Below are positions 8,310-16,403 of a stretch of 64,000 bases of DNA, piece after piece; the stretch's first letter is position 1; every line of letters starts with the position of its first letter. The notes below the pieces were generated by a model. It was given only the letters and a program-made list of their open reading frames with translations, searched no databases and was not told the DNA's origin. The DNA comes from Luteolibacter arcticus (lineage in GTDB: Bacteria > Verrucomicrobiota > Verrucomicrobiia > Verrucomicrobiales > Akkermansiaceae): assembly GCF_025950235.1 (NCBI RefSeq), contig NZ_JAPDDT010000013.1:62001-126000 (forward strand), in the 5' to 3' direction. Position numbers and translations under genes: made by a program.

Positions 8310-9410
8310 ATGTCCGAGTCCGATCCCAAGCTGCGCGTCGTCGATGACGAGGCCGAAAAGGCTGACGACGGGGTCGTGCGCTTGAAGGCGGCTGGCACGT
8401 CCTTCGAGCAAGTCCAGCGGCTCGCTCCCGAGAAGGTGGCCGAAGCGCCGGAACGCTTGGAATCCCAGCCCCGGGACCTCTTCGAGGGCCGCAGCCAGGA
8501 ACCAGGCGTGGAGGCGATCCTCGACAAGGAAGAGGTCGTCGAAAACGTCGAACAGCCGTGGGGAATGCGCGATGGCCGGCTGGCGGGGATGCCTTACGGC
8601 TGGTTCGTTCTGATCATTGTCGCGGTGATCGCTGCGGGCGTATGGGCGGTGATCCAGATGAGCAAGGGCGAGGCCGAGGTCGCCCAACGGCTGGCCGAAG
8701 TGCGCGAAATGAAGGAGGACGACGCCGCCGAGGATCGCACTGCCCGGGAGCTGGTGGATCGGATCGAGCGGGTCGTCGGCGAGTATCTAGCGGCCGATTC
8801 GGTGGAAAAAATCGTGCCGTTGATTCGCCACCCGGAACGGGTAAAGCCCTTGATCGAGGCCGAGTGGACGGTCCGGCCGAAGCGGGCGATGAAATTTGCC
8901 CGGCTGACGACGTTCCAACCCGCGACCATTCCCGGCGGGGAGTTTTGGATCGTCCGCGCGGAAAGCCGCGATGGGGAGCCGCAAAACCTCATCCTGGAGC
9001 AACTGGGCGACACCGGCGTGCGGGTGGACTGGGAAACCCACGTCTGCCATCAGCCGATGGAGTGGGGGCGCTACATTGCCGATCGTCCTTCCAGCTCGGC
9101 CATGGACTTCCGCGTCTGGGTGACACCGGATTCCTACTACAGCCACGAATTTTCAGATGCCGGCCGCTGGCGTTGCTACCGGATCACGACGAAGGACTCC
9201 GAAGAACACCTGTTCGGCTACGCGCTGGCCGACAGCGAGGTTGCCCGTGAGTTGGAGGATTATTTGAAAAGCGTCCCCAATGGGGTGGCCACGATCATCG
9301 CCCGGCTGCGATTTCCCGCCGGTAGCAGCTCGCCGCGTGGGGTGGTGATCGAAAAACTGGTGGAGCCACGCTGGATGTATGTGACGGACCCTTCCAAGGA
9401 CAGCCCTTGA
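8310..9410 (+). CDS. Hypothetical single-pass membrane protein
   Basis: 366 residues. The N-terminal ~85 residues are charged and probably cytoplasmic (MSESDPKLRVVDDEAEK). One transmembrane helix follows (YGWFVLIIVAVIAAGVWAVI), then a short coiled-coil-like stretch (EVAQRLAEVREMKEDDAAED) and a mixed C-terminal domain of about 230 residues. The ATG at 8310 was chosen because the frame upstream of it (to 8271) overlaps the divergent promoter region. I do not recognise the family. A sulfatase-fold gene follows 34 bases downstream in the same direction, so the two may be cotranscribed. Confidence 0.75.
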   Translation: MSESDPKLRVVDDEAEKADDGVVRLKAAGTSFEQVQRLAPEKVAEAPERLESQPRDLFEGRSQEPGVEAILDKEEVVENVEQPWGMRDGRLAGMPYGWFVLIIVAVIAAGVWAVIQMSKGEAEVAQRLAEVREMKEDDAAEDRTARELVDRIERVVGEYLAADSVEKIVPLIRHPERVKPLIEAEWTVRPKRAMKFARLTTFQPATIPGGEFWIVRAESRDGEPQNLILEQLGDTGVRVDWETHVCHQPMEWGRYIADRPSSSAMDFRVWVTPDSYYSHEFSDAGRWRCYRITTKDSEEHLFGYALADSEVARELEDYLKSVPNGVATIIARLRFPAGSSSPRGVVIEKLVEPRWMYVTDPSKDSP

Positions 9411-9444
9411 TCCCGGCGTCCGGCCCTGCGAGCGTCCCGCCCGC

Positions 9445-11637
9445 GTGACGGAAACGACAAATAGACCGGAGAGTTGGCAGCGCTGGGTCGCAGGCACGGC
9501 GGCTGGCTCGGGGCTGTGGCTGGCCGTCCTCTTCGGGTGGTCGCTGTGGCGGCTCGCCACCAGCACCGGGGAGATGGACAACAAGTTCAGCCAGATCGCC
9601 CGCAGCGAGCACCTGTCTTTCATGATCGGGCAAAACCTGCTCGTGCTGCTCGCGTACGTCTTGCTCTGGATCGTCGCGGTGCTGGTGTTGCTGCCGGCGG
9701 TCTCCACGTTGAGAAAGCGCTTTCCCTCGTCGCGGCGCGGTGCCGCGTTGGTGCCCGCCTTCCTGATGGGGATGGCGATCCACAGCTATTTCATCCTCCG
9801 CCTTGCCTACAAGCGTCCCTACTTCCTCAGCGACGGGGAATACGGTCATTGGTACTTCCGCATCCCGGAACTCTGGCCGGTGGGGGTGCGGCCGTATGTG
9901 AATGGTGCCCTGTTCACCGGCCTCCCGTGGCTGGTGGGCTTGGCGGTCGCGATCTGGTGGCTGCGGCGGGTTGGCCCCCGGGTGCGGTGGACGCTGGTGA
10001 CCGCGGCGCTCGCGCTGACGGCGATCGCTTGGTTTTGGCCGCAGGAGAAAGAGGCGCCGGTGGCCAAGGCGGTGGTCGAAGGCAAGCAGCCGCCGAACAT
10101 CATCATCATCGGGTCGGACTCATTGCGCGGCGATCGCATCGGCTACAGCGGCTACCAGCCGGAGCGGAAGAACGGCCCTGTCGCTGCCCAAGGAGTGTCC
10201 CCGCGGATCGATGCGTGGGCGAAGGACGCGGCTCGCTTTGAAAATTGCTACACGCCCATCGGCTCAACGCTGGAGTCGGCGGTGAGCATGCTTTCCTCCA
10301 GCTATCCGCACAGCCATGGCATCCGCCACATGTTTCCGCGGAAGGAGCAGATCGAGGGCGCGCGCGGCCGTATCCGCACGCTGGCCGATGTGCTCGCCGA
10401 GAGCGGCTACGACACCGCGGTGCTGGGCGATTGGTGCGCCAACTACTGCAACCAGATGCCGCTCGGCTTTGAGGACATCTCGGTATCCAGCTTCGACAAT
10501 TTCCGCGTCTACATCAGCCAAGCGGTGCTGCTCGCGCACTCGGTGGTGCCGCTCTATTTCGACAATGCCATCGGCTACCGGATCTTCCCGCAGATCAGCT
10601 CCTTCGCCACTTTCGTCACTCCGGACGTGGTGACCACGCGCGTCGAAGAAAAGCTGGTGGCCCAGGCAGCGAGCGGGCGGCCGTTCTTCTGGCACGTCTT
10701 CTACTCCTGCAATCATCTCCCCTATAGCTGCGGCGAGCCTTACACCCGCTATTTCACCGATCCCGCCTACAGTGGCGATAACAAGACTCAGGTGGATTTC
10801 GACATCAACAAATTCATCGGCGGCACCGACATGGAGGACAAGCTCAAGGCGCTTTCGCCCGAAGACATCCGCCAGATCCGCGCGCTCTACGACGGTTGCA
10901 CGCGACGCTTCGATGACTGCTTCGAGCGGATCCACGCCGCCCTGGAGAAGAACGGACTCTCCGGAAACACCATCGTCGTGGTGACCTCGGACCATGGCGA
11001 CGATCTCTACGAGCCCGGCGTCACGCTTACGCACGGCCTCGGTTTCAATGGCGGTGATTACTGTTCGCACCTACCGCTGGCGATCGGCGGTCCCGGAATC
11101 ACCGGCAAGTCACTGCCGCAGCAGGTCCGGACCATCGACCTCGCTCCGACGTTGCTCGATCTTGCTGGTGTGGCAAAGCCCGCCGGTTGGGAAGGCCGCA
11201 GTCTCGCCGGATGGATGAAAGGGGATGAAGCGCCGGTGGACCTGCCATTTTACGGCGAGACGAGCTTTCCCTACATCCTCTTCCGCGTCCCCGGTGCCGA
11301 GCGTCCGCACATCCCGCCGATGGATGAGATGGTCTCGATCGATCGGGACTACCATTACCACTTCGTCTTGCCTGAAAAGTGGGACGACGCCGTGATCTCG
11401 TCGAAGCAGCGCTGCCTGCGGACGCGTCATTGGAAGCTGGTGGCGACGCCGACGAAAGATGGCGGCCGTCACTACGGGCTCTTCCACATCGACCGTGATC
11501 CCGATAGCCGCAGCGATCTCTCCAGCGGCAGGCCGGAGGTGCTGGATGTGATGAAAGCCGCGCTCGATTCGTGGATCGATGATCACGTGGAGACGCCGAT
11601 TCAGGTGATCTTTCCGAATGGGGAGCCGCAGGGCTAA
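9445..11637 (+). CDS. Membrane-anchored sulfatase-fold (alkaline phosphatase superfamily) enzyme
   Basis: A 730-residue protein starting at GTG. The N-terminal ~200 residues contain about four to five transmembrane helices, followed by a sulfatase-type domain beginning PNIIIIGSDSLRGDRIGY (D224 as metal ligand). Later metal ligands are in VTSDHGDD (D516, H517) and THGLGFNG. Where sulfatases have C/SxPxR for formylglycine, this protein reads CYTPIGSTLES with Thr275 in the nucleophile position. That is as in LtaS or phosphoethanolamine transferases, so it may transfer a phospho-group rather than hydrolyse sulfate esters. The C-terminus resembles the sulfatase subdomain (HWKLVATP, DPDSRSDL). Confidence 0.8.
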   Translation: MTETTNRPESWQRWVAGTAAGSGLWLAVLFGWSLWRLATSTGEMDNKFSQIARSEHLSFMIGQNLLVLLAYVLLWIVAVLVLLPAVSTLRKRFPSSRRGAALVPAFLMGMAIHSYFILRLAYKRPYFLSDGEYGHWYFRIPELWPVGVRPYVNGALFTGLPWLVGLAVAIWWLRRVGPRVRWTLVTAALALTAIAWFWPQEKEAPVAKAVVEGKQPPNIIIIGSDSLRGDRIGYSGYQPERKNGPVAAQGVSPRIDAWAKDAARFENCYTPIGSTLESAVSMLSSSYPHSHGIRHMFPRKEQIEGARGRIRTLADVLAESGYDTAVLGDWCANYCNQMPLGFEDISVSSFDNFRVYISQAVLLAHSVVPLYFDNAIGYRIFPQISSFATFVTPDVVTTRVEEKLVAQAASGRPFFWHVFYSCNHLPYSCGEPYTRYFTDPAYSGDNKTQVDFDINKFIGGTDMEDKLKALSPEDIRQIRALYDGCTRRFDDCFERIHAALEKNGLSGNTIVVVTSDHGDDLYEPGVTLTHGLGFNGGDYCSHLPLAIGGPGITGKSLPQQVRTIDLAPTLLDLAGVAKPAGWEGRSLAGWMKGDEAPVDLPFYGETSFPYILFRVPGAERPHIPPMDEMVSIDRDYHYHFVLPEKWDDAVISSKQRCLRTRHWKLVATPTKDGGRHYGLFHIDRDPDSRSDLSSGRPEVLDVMKAALDSWIDDHVETPIQVIFPNGEPQG

Positions 11638-11660
11638 CAGGTTCGCCGGGAGCGAGGTCC

Positions 11661-11725
11661 GGGAGCGCTGGTCTTCAGGCCGGCATCGAAGGACCACTCG
11701 GGCCGGTCTGAAGACCGGCGCTCCC
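11661..11725. repeat. REP-like inverted repeat between convergent genes
   Basis: Two 24-base arms (11661-11684 and 11702-11725) are complementary with two mismatches and enclose a 17-base loop. The core is GGTCTTCAGGCC / GGTCTGAAGACC, flanked by GGGAGCGC / GCGCTCCC. It lies between the convergent sulfatase-fold and cytochrome genes and could also act as a bidirectional terminator. A related element is at 15194-15308. Confidence 0.65.
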
Positions 11726-11737
11726 GGGGGATCGGTC

Positions 11738-14700
11738 TCACTTCAGCGTTGAGAGGAACTCGATCAAGTCGCGCAGTTCGGCGGGCTTCAGGACCGCATC
11801 CATGGGCGGCATGGTGCTGATCGGCGCGGTCTTTGAGGCGAGGTCGGCGAGCGGGATTTCAAGCATAGAGCCATCCGCTTGAGCGAGGATCAGCTTGCCG
11901 TCTTTCTCTTCGATGAAAGTTCCCGCGAGCGTGGTGCCATCTTTCTTCGTCGCCGTCATCATGCCGTAGCCGGAGGCAACCGTGGCCTGCGGGTTGACGA
12001 GCGATTCCAGGAGGTGATCGCGGCTGTTCGTTCCCACCTTGGTGAGTGGCGGGCCGACGTTTGATCCCTGTTCGCCGATGCGGTGGCAGGCGGTGCAGTT
12101 CGCCGCGAGGTTCTCCTCGAAGATTTTCTTTCCCGTGGCGGGATTGCCTCCGTTCATCACATGGAACCACTGCCCATCCGGGCTTTTCGCCGCAAGCGCG
12201 GCACGCACTTCCTTTGCTCCGTCCAATTGAAGAGCTTCCGCGCTTTCCAGAACTTCGAGGTAAAGATGGGGGGAGATCTTGTTTTCTGCCATTTGCTTTA
12301 AGAGCAACTCCAACTTCGCCTTGGCATCGGGAAGAACCGCCAGCATTCGCACGGCTTGCTGTTGGTCTTCTCCCGTGTTTCCGGGCACCAGGACATTTCC
12401 GCGGAGGTAGCGTGACACGAACTCGGGATCGGTTTCCACAAGCAAGGCCGCCACTTCCACTCCTTTCCACGAGATCGTCTCCAAGGCGCTCTTGGCCGTG
12501 GCAATCCAGTTAGGATCTCCAATGGATTTCAAATGGCGGATGGCGTCGATCCTGCGAGTTGCGGATATACTATTGTCCAAAGCCAGTCGGATAAACGCGG
12601 CGGGATCACGCTTCACGCCGATGCGGTCCATGGCAGATGAAGCCGCCTGCATCACCTGTGCGTTAGCGGTGAGAGGTGAGAGGATCTCATCCAGCTTTTG
12701 GCAAAGATCCGTCGCGAACAAGAGAGGCGGCTTTACAATACGAGAAGACGACAAGAAAGCCCCGGTGACCTCATCGAGAGGTTCGCTGGTGTCCACGTTC
12801 GCGAGTGCCTCCAAGGCCAGGATTCTCATGGCGACCGGATGGCCGGGGTCCGCCGCATAACGCGCCAATCGGACGAGCGATTCCTCGCTGCGGATGCGGC
12901 GGTTGACGGCGATCGCGCGCCGGATCGCCGGGGCGGGCGGCGCCATCTTGCGATCGAGCAACCCCGCCACTCGCTGGGGTGCAGTCGGGTAAAGAATTCC
13001 CACAGCTTCGCTCACGATAATCGGCGAATCGTCGTCGAGAAAAGTGGAGGCGAGGTCATACATGTCCGTCCACGCCCTGATCTGGTCTTCATCGAGGCAG
13101 AACTCTTCGGAGGTGGGGTCCGTATTTGCGGCTTCGTTACTCCGCCATAAATTGTCGAGAATGCGTCCCAAGGCGACGACCGTCGTCAGCCTCACGGGCA
13201 TTGCCGGATGGCGGGCGAAGGTTTTCAAGTCGGCAAAGGTGCTTGTTCGGAGGGCGAAAGAACCGGCGTGGTCGAGAAATGGGTCCTTGTTGTCGTTCGC
13301 GGCGACCATAGCGGCGACGTTCTCGATCTGGCTCCTGTCGTGGCTCTTTCCAACGGCCATTGCTGCCTGAAATCGAACCCGGGCCGAGGCGTCGGCAAGC
13401 AGGGCGGGAAACGTGGGGGGAAGCTTTCTGATGGTTTCACCCGCCCACTTCGCTGCTTGGGAGCGGAGTTCCGGATCCTGCCCGCTGGCGAGTGTGATGA
13501 AGATCGCTTCATCGAACTGCTTGCTTTGGGACAGGCCCCACAATGCGTGGACGCGGGCGAGTTGTGATGTCTCGTTCGACGCGGCGACTTTCTTCAAGGC
13601 ATCCCAGTTCTTGCGAAGGGCGAGTTCCCATTGGGCATCGAGCCGGATGCGCTGGTCGGCGTGGCCGAGGCGTTTGATGAGCTCGTCGTCCACCACCTTT
13701 GAAGGGCCTTCCTTCAGCATCGTGGCGACATCTTTTCTCATCGCGCTGCCCGCTTCCTTTGGATCGTCGATCTTCCAGACGGCTCCTTTTTCCTTCATGG
13801 GGTAGCCGCCTTGCCAGTCGGCGACGTAGAGGGCTCCGTCCGGGCCGAAGTTGCAGCCGGTGAAGGCGGTGCCGCTCGCCATGAGGTGGTCGCCCTTCAT
13901 TTTGAAGGAGGCTCCGTCTGGTTCGAGCTGGAAGGCGTTGATCTTTCCCGCGGGAAACTGGGTCAGGAAGAAATGGTTGCGGTAGCGGTCGTTCAACGCA
14001 GTGCCGGGATTGTAGGCGAAGCCGCTGGGGCCATCGAGGTAGAGCGCCAGCGGAGGGACGATCGAGGCCGGGCGGTCTTGGCCCTCGGGGAAGGCAATGC
14101 GCTCCGCCATCCACGGGTTGTACTTCCCGCCACGGTATTGATAGTAGCAGCGCCAACCATGGTCCGAGCCCTCGGGGATGTACACGAGGCGTTCCTTTTC
14201 GCCCTTTTGGTCGGAGTCATTGTCGACCCCGAAGAGGTAGCCATACTCGTCGAAGGCGATCTGCTGGACGTTGCGCAGGCCGCGGGCGAAGACCTCGAAG
14301 TCGCTGCCGTCGGGATTGCAGCGCAGCACGGCTCCCTCGTGCGGATAAAACCAGCGCCTGCCGCCGCTTTCCACGTTCAGGCCCTTGTCGCCGATGGTCC
14401 AGTAGAGCCTGCCGTCCGGCCCGAGCGTCAGGCCGTGCATGTCGTGGCCGGCGTAGTTGATGTGGACGCCGAAGCCGCTGGCGATGGCCTTGCGCTGGTC
14501 GGCCTTTCCGTCGCCGTCCGTGTCGCGGAGTTTCCAGACATCGGGCGCGATGGTCGCATAGACGTCGCCGCCATGGGCGAGCACGCCGGCAGCGATGCCG
14601 GTGACCTCGGTATTGAAGCCGTCGGCGAAAAGCGTTTGCTGGTCCGCCACGCCGTCGCCATCGGTATCGACCAGCCGGTGGATCTTTTCGGTGTGGACCG

Positions 14701-15061
14701 TCAGGTCCTGCCAGTCGATGCGGCCGTTCCGGTCGTGGTCGGTCAGCGAGGCGTGATTCTTGAACCGCTCGGAGGTGACATTTCTCCGGAAAAAGTCGCG
14801 CCTCTCCTCGACCGAGGTGTGGGAGAGGTCATCGGTGACCCACCACATCACCTCGCGGATGTCCAGGTCGGCTTGCTTCCGCCGGGTGGTCTCGGTGACG
14901 TAGATGGTGCCGTCGGTATCGACCGATACCGCGACGGGGTTGATGAACATCGGCTCGCGGGCGACTAGCGAGCGCACGAGGCCATTTTGGCAGGGGTAGC
15001 TTTCCGGGGCCGCGGCGAGGGAGGCGACCAACGGCAGGAAGGAAAGGCAGGCGGCTTTCAT
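11738..15061 (-). CDS. PVC-type membrane-bound dehydrogenase/HEAT/CxxCH c-type cytochrome
   Basis: 1107 residues from the ATG at 15061, chosen because it gives a proper signal peptide (MKAACLSFLPLVASLAAA). Region 1 (about 25-430) is a beta-propeller of the PVC dehydrogenase type, with GPDGRLYWTIGDKG, RCNPDGSDFEVFARGLRN and NFGPDGALYVADWQGG. It includes calcium-loop-like DTDGDGVADQ and DTDGDGKADQ. Region 2 (about 450-950) is helical HEAT-like. Region 3 is a mono-heme cytochrome domain with NCTACHRIG near residue 988 and ending in a helix (LRDLIEFLSTLK). It is exported. By family these are abundant in Planctomycetes and Verrucomicrobia, with substrates mostly unknown, probably sugars. Confidence 0.9.
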   Translation of the reverse strand: MKAACLSFLPLVASLAAAPESYPCQNGLVRSLVAREPMFINPVAVSVDTDGTIYVTETTRRKQADLDIREVMWWVTDDLSHTSVEERRDFFRRNVTSERFKNHASLTDHDRNGRIDWQDLTVHTEKIHRLVDTDGDGVADQQTLFADGFNTEVTGIAAGVLAHGGDVYATIAPDVWKLRDTDGDGKADQRKAIASGFGVHINYAGHDMHGLTLGPDGRLYWTIGDKGLNVESGGRRWFYPHEGAVLRCNPDGSDFEVFARGLRNVQQIAFDEYGYLFGVDNDSDQKGEKERLVYIPEGSDHGWRCYYQYRGGKYNPWMAERIAFPEGQDRPASIVPPLALYLDGPSGFAYNPGTALNDRYRNHFFLTQFPAGKINAFQLEPDGASFKMKGDHLMASGTAFTGCNFGPDGALYVADWQGGYPMKEKGAVWKIDDPKEAGSAMRKDVATMLKEGPSKVVDDELIKRLGHADQRIRLDAQWELALRKNWDALKKVAASNETSQLARVHALWGLSQSKQFDEAIFITLASGQDPELRSQAAKWAGETIRKLPPTFPALLADASARVRFQAAMAVGKSHDRSQIENVAAMVAANDNKDPFLDHAGSFALRTSTFADLKTFARHPAMPVRLTTVVALGRILDNLWRSNEAANTDPTSEEFCLDEDQIRAWTDMYDLASTFLDDDSPIIVSEAVGILYPTAPQRVAGLLDRKMAPPAPAIRRAIAVNRRIRSEESLVRLARYAADPGHPVAMRILALEALANVDTSEPLDEVTGAFLSSSRIVKPPLLFATDLCQKLDEILSPLTANAQVMQAASSAMDRIGVKRDPAAFIRLALDNSISATRRIDAIRHLKSIGDPNWIATAKSALETISWKGVEVAALLVETDPEFVSRYLRGNVLVPGNTGEDQQQAVRMLAVLPDAKAKLELLLKQMAENKISPHLYLEVLESAEALQLDGAKEVRAALAAKSPDGQWFHVMNGGNPATGKKIFEENLAANCTACHRIGEQGSNVGPPLTKVGTNSRDHLLESLVNPQATVASGYGMMTATKKDGTTLAGTFIEEKDGKLILAQADGSMLEIPLADLASKTAPISTMPPMDAVLKPAELRDLIEFLSTLK

Positions 15062-15193
15062 GGGCGTGCCACTACGCATGGGAAATGCGGGCGCTTGTCA
15101 AATGCTGGCCCATTTCACCCGAACGTGTGGCCGGGTGGCGGGGAAGTCCGCTAATTCGGTATCCATAGATACCGGAGTAAGCGGAGTTCCGCC

Positions 15194-15308
15194 GGGAGCG
15201 CGGAGCTGCTGGCCGGCGGAAGCACGGGTAAGGCAGATGCTGGCGATGCGGACGTTGACGGGTAGCGATCTCCGGGGCCCGTTCTGCGGGCCAGCGGCCC
15301 GCGCTCCC
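15194..15308. repeat. REP-like GC-rich inverted repeat, second copy
   Basis: An imperfect inverted repeat: arm 1 at 15194-15228 begins GGGAGCGCGG and arm 2 at 15278-15308 ends CCGCGCTCCC, with further matching around CTGGCC / GGCCAG. The GGGAGCGC border is shared with the element at 11661-11725. It lies between the end of the ABC ATPase gene and the start of the cytochrome gene. Confidence 0.5.
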
Positions 15309-15331
15309 AGCGGGGGGCGCTCCAGCGGGAA

Positions 15332-16264
15332 TCAATCCCGGCGGGTCAGCTCCACGAAGACGTCTTCCAGCGTGGCGTCCTTGCGGTGGAGGCTGCGCAG
15401 CGGCCAGCCGTACTGGCTGATCAGCTCGTGAATGCGCTCGCGCGCATCGGTGCCGGAATCGACGAGGATCTCGTAGTGGGCCCAATCGTCGGTCAGTGGC
15501 TCGGAGGTGACCCGCTTCACGTGGTCCAATCGCTGCAGCGCCGGGCCGATGACCCCGAGGTCACCGGAAATCTCCGCGTGGATCCGGCCAGCGGCACGCA
15601 TGCCGGCGACCAGATTCTGCGGGGTGTCCTGCGCCTTGATCTGGCCGCCATCGATGATGATGACCCGGCCGCAGGTCATTTCCACCTCGTGCAGGATGTG
15701 GGTGGAAAGCAGGATCGTGTGCTTTTCGGAGAGCTTTTTGATCAGGTCGCGGATCTGCCGGATCTGATTGGGGTCGAGGCCGTTGGTCGGCTCGTCTAGG
15801 ATCAGGAGCTGGGGCTCGTGGACCAGCGCATCGGCGAGGCCCACGCGCTGGCGGTAGCCCTTAGACAGGACCCGGATCATCTTCCGGCGGACTGCCTCCA
15901 GCCCGCAGATCTCGATCACTTCATTGACCCGGCGGCGGGCGTCGCGATTGGACAGGCCCTTGAGGGTGGCGCGGTACTTCAGGTACTCGCGGACCCGCAT
16001 GTCGTCGTAGAGCGGGACGTTTTCCGGCATGTAGCCGATGCAGCGGCGGGCCTCCAGCGATTGGCGGAAAATGTCGAAGCCGGCGACCCGGGCGCTGCCG
16101 GAGGTGGGGGGCAGGTAGCCGGTCAGCATCCGCAGGGTCGTGGTCTTGCCGGCGCCGTTCGGGCCTAGGAATCCGACGATCTCGCCGGGTGCGACGTTGA
16201 AATCGATGCCTTTGACCGCCTGATGGCGCGCAAAGCTCTTGGTGAGTTGCCGGACTTCGATCAT
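15332..16264 (-). CDS. ABC transporter ATP-binding protein (ABC-2/GldA type), no adjacent permease
   Basis: A 310-residue ATPase. Walker A is GPNGAGKTT, the Q-loop lies near IGYMPENVPLYDDMRV, the signature motif is LSKGYRQRVG, Walker B is LLILDEPTNGLD, and the H-loop is STHILHEV. It has a C-terminal ~80-residue extension (HAEISGDLGVIGPALQRLDH) typical of GldA/NatA/YhaQ-like exporters. Such ATPases normally pair with an ABC-2 permease encoded next to them. Here the flanking genes are the cytochrome and sucA, so the partner is elsewhere. It is divergent from sucA across 139 bases. Confidence 0.88.
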   Translation of the reverse strand: MIEVRQLTKSFARHQAVKGIDFNVAPGEIVGFLGPNGAGKTTTLRMLTGYLPPTSGSARVAGFDIFRQSLEARRCIGYMPENVPLYDDMRVREYLKYRATLKGLSNRDARRRVNEVIEICGLEAVRRKMIRVLSKGYRQRVGLADALVHEPQLLILDEPTNGLDPNQIRQIRDLIKKLSEKHTILLSTHILHEVEMTCGRVIIIDGGQIKAQDTPQNLVAGMRAAGRIHAEISGDLGVIGPALQRLDHVKRVTSEPLTDDWAHYEILVDSGTDARERIHELISQYGWPLRSLHRKDATLEDVFVELTRRD

Positions 16265-16403
16265 GGGCGATATGCAGGAAATTCGCCCCGAAATGCGGCC
16301 TTGTGCGTTGACGCGTCCGGGGCGGCCTCTTACCTAAGCCCTGCGTGCGAGGGGCCAAGCGGGAATTTCCGCAATCTCCCGCCGGCACCCGAACCTACCG
16401 CCC

